Positions 61,449 to 64,000 of a stretch of DNA of 64,000 nucleotides are shown here, piece after piece (the first letter of the stretch is position 1; each line of letters begins with the position of its first letter). The notes under the pieces are model-generated. The model saw only the letters and a list, made by a program, of their open reading frames with translations. It was not told where the DNA came from and did no database searches. Source of the DNA: Hirundichthys speculiger (Eukaryota; Chordata; Actinopteri; Beloniformes; Exocoetidae); the NCBI GenBank assembly GCA_018398805.1, contig JAGFBZ010000684.1, positions 496,001 to 560,000 of the forward strand. Reading direction: 5' to 3'. The position numbers and the translations under genes are program-made.

Positions 61449-64000
61449 CGGTCCTCCACAGACTAAAAGACGGCACGTGTTTGCGAGGTGGTTGGGGAAG
61501 AATAAAAGAAACACAAAGCAGAAGAAGGGGGGTGGGATAGCAGTTGCTGGCTGGTCCCACCGTAAATTCTTAGGGGGCAGTGTGAAAAATTTTGCAGTCA
61601 GCAGCTGAAAAAAAAAAAAAAAAAAAAAAAGACTATCCACATCGAGAAGGACTGTTTCTGTCAACTTCCTTGTCTCGTCTCTTTGTATGTGCTTATATTC
61701 TCTCTGGTCTACTTAACAGAGTTTGTGGACGAACATCTGGGAAGTCTGTGCCTCCGACTGCCCTCGCACTTCTGCCACCCACTCTCTCCGTCCCTCCCGC
61801 CGCCCTGCCAGGTCAGCCTCCTGACGGCTAATAAAAGAAGCGGCCCTTAACTGTGAACAGCTGGGTTTCTGTGATCCGACTTGGCAAGCGGCATGCTGGG
61901 ACATTTGCTTTTAGGAACAGAAGAGTACAATGCGTAAGAACGGTACAAGAATGAGGGGCGACAAATATGAATACATGGAGAGGATTGAGGTAAATGAGGA
62001 AAAAAGGAGGGAGCGTAAAAGAGAGTAAAGTGAAGAAACCGAATCCTTTGGTAAGTCAGGGGAAGGGAGCACAGTGGCTGTCTTGTCTCTGGCTTTTCAT
62101 GGCCTAACCAGCTAATCAATAGCCCAGAGAAACACTATTTCAGCTGGCTCGCTGAGCTCTCTGTACAGGAGAAATACTGAGAGCGCCGACTCAGTTTCAC
62201 TTTTTTTTTTTTTTCATCCAGTCTCCCCACAACATTTGATAACATTTCTCTTTTTAAAAAAATGTATTCATCTTAAACAGAGGAAGTCGTACATCTCAGC
62301 CAGTGGCGAGCGTGCACCTACGCAGGAAACTGAATGGGACTTAAGTGGGAATGCAGTGAGTGGGAACAGCTGAAGTGGGTCATTGATATTGAAGAGAAAA
62401 CTCTGCTGTTCAGAGAACACAGACTCCAACGTTTCCAGAGCTTGTTTAACAGAGGAAGTGACTTCAAAATGATCAGATGTGTCAAAAAAAAAAAAAATTC
62501 AAACAAACTCTGGGAGTTTATTTTAGATTTTGACCCCATGTTGAAAACTGAATTTTTTTTAATGCGCGGGGTCAGCTTCACAGGAGCTGCTGGGTGTTGA
62601 TGAAGTCCTCCTCTCTTGCCTTGTGGCATTCCAGCCTCTCGAGAGACGTGAGAGTGGCATCATTACTCTAAAACAAGGGTCCCATTCGGGGACGGGGGGG
62701 GCTGGGGCTGTGATGTGAGGGAGGCTTAAAGTGTTGGCAGATTTAAATAGCTGCTCATATGACCCGTCATGCCTGACCTACGCTCTCTTATCACACTACA
62801 CTTCCACAGATATCTTTTTTTAATTTTGTGTGTGTGTGTGTGTGCATACGTATGTGTGTAGCGAGTATGAAAGACGATTCCAGATGCTCCCAGCTGGCTG
62901 TTGCCCAGTGAAGCTCGTACACCTCTGCCTGCCTAATTAGTGCGCACACACACACACACGCACGCACAGTCGACCCCTCCTCGACACTCGCGGCCCACTA
63001 TTTCTATGAGTTTGGGAGGAACAAAGGCATTTTCCCCTGTGTTTTATACAGGACACACAACCAGACAGCTAAACCAATAACCAGGGGCTTCATTTCCTCA
63101 GGAGGCTCAGGGTGAGGGCTGCTGGTGAGTCATAGTGGCATCATATCAAAGGATGCAACGCAGGCGAAAGCAATGCTACACCATAAACGCAACTGATTTG
63201 TGAACCTTTATTAAAGCGGTGGCCTGATAGTAAGAATTATTCAGCAAGAATGATCTGACAGTGCAATAAGCTTCAGGGTAGAACTGTTTTTTTCTGCCAT
63301 CTTAGCTGACTTGTGCAAACACAAGACTGTGTGAGAATGTTTCTGGAGCTTCTGAACTGTGTGTCTTTTTTTTTTTTTTTTTAAGGAAGCAAAGCAAACT
63401 GATTCAAGACGCCATATGGACAGACGTGCCTCTATGTCGGCAAAAGCACTCCCTCACGACACAACTTGTCTGACATTTCCTGGCAGCCTGTCAGCGCTGG
63501 CCTGTGTGCGATAATTTCTTCTTATGTTTTCTGTCTAACATACAACCACGTGGAGCTATCGGAGAACATTGGATGACAATATTGGCATTCCGTACTTCCA
63601 AACTAACATTACATAAGAGCAGGAATTCAAATACTGCAGGATATCAGTTTGCAAGATGTAAAAGGATAAAATGATAGCCTCAAACACTCAGGGATTCAGA
63701 GCCACAAGCAGACACTGAGTGAGGTTTGGGGCAGTGGAGCAACAGAAACAGAGTTCCCAAGGTCAGTGTTCCCAGGCAAGCCACCGATGAGGGAAGAGAG
63801 ATGGTGTGGACAGATGTCAAAAGCGATAAGCGTCAGGCCTGACAAGCTCCAGCTTGGCTATCACTTACTACTCTGAGCCTGAAGTCGGGGCCGGTGCCAA
63901 GACAATGCCAACGCCTCTCTGTGACGATCAGTGCCTCCGGAGGTTGTGCAAAATGGCTGCCGCTATGCCAATGCATTATTACGAGTCACTAGCTCTGCAG

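Larger units (their letters stand above)
46927..64000. other. Upstream of the start exon: probable 5'-UTR intron
   Basis: Because the start exon has a splice acceptor, this 17-kb stretch is probably intronic and transcribed on the minus strand. It holds the LINE-2-like end (50203-50401), the Tc1 relic (56610-57505), purine-rich DNA (52140-52480) and simple repeats. I could not identify the upstream noncoding exon or promoter, and no other gene is supported. Confidence 0.55.

Noticed and set aside
61427..61630. Two A-runs as tails of recent retrogenes or SINEs
   Set aside because: No body with tRNA-like boxes or coding similarity precedes them, and no flanking duplication was visible.
1..64000. 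CRISPR arrays, bacterial operons, toxin systems, tRNA or rRNA genes
   Set aside because: No regularly spaced repeats, operon-like coding or recognisable structural RNA were seen. The tandem repeats present are ordinary microsatellites of a vertebrate genome.

Overview
This window is vertebrate nuclear DNA, almost certainly from a ray-finned (teleost) fish. It has interrupted coding exons with GT/AG splice sites and long AT-rich introns. It also has the repeat load of fish genomes: a Rex3/RTE-like LINE, LINE-2-like 3' ends, Tc1 and Tigger-like DNA transposons, a hAT relic, a Helitron-like insertion and many microsatellites. I see no prokaryotic gene arrangement, no CRISPR array and no tRNA or rRNA gene. 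Nearly all open frames in the window are chance frames in intronic DNA.

The only cellular gene I can support is the 5' part of a type IIa (LAR-family) receptor protein tyrosine phosphatase, best matched to PTPRD, on the minus strand. From right to left it has: a start exon (46741-46926) with 5' UTR and signal peptide; an exon with the first half of immunoglobulin domain 1 (18597-18742); and an exon with the second half of Ig1 (16507-16648). The three reading phases fit each other (phase 1, then 0, then 1) and give one continuous secreted N-terminus. Ig2 and everything after it would lie left of the window.

Layout: 1-16506 is the downstream intron and holds a 522-bp hAT relic and a degenerate LINE. 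16649-18596 is a short intron. 18743-46740 is a 28-kb first coding intron. It carries two inverted pairs of TA-flanked Tigger-like elements, one of them with a nested Helitron-like insertion, plus Tc1 fragments and a THAP-domain transposon relic. 46927-64000 lies upstream of the start exon, probably inside a 5'-UTR intron, and holds a LINE-2-like 3' end, a Tc1 relic and simple repeats.

I found no convincing new biological system. The best observations are the clean empty-site evidence for the nested Helitron-like element, the inverted transposon pairs that could fold the ptprd pre-mRNA, the unusual pyrimidine-tract acceptor of the start exon, a CpG-rich block that nothing else explains, and several AT-rich, repeat-free stretches that look like conserved regulatory elements. 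The last group cannot be proved from one sequence.
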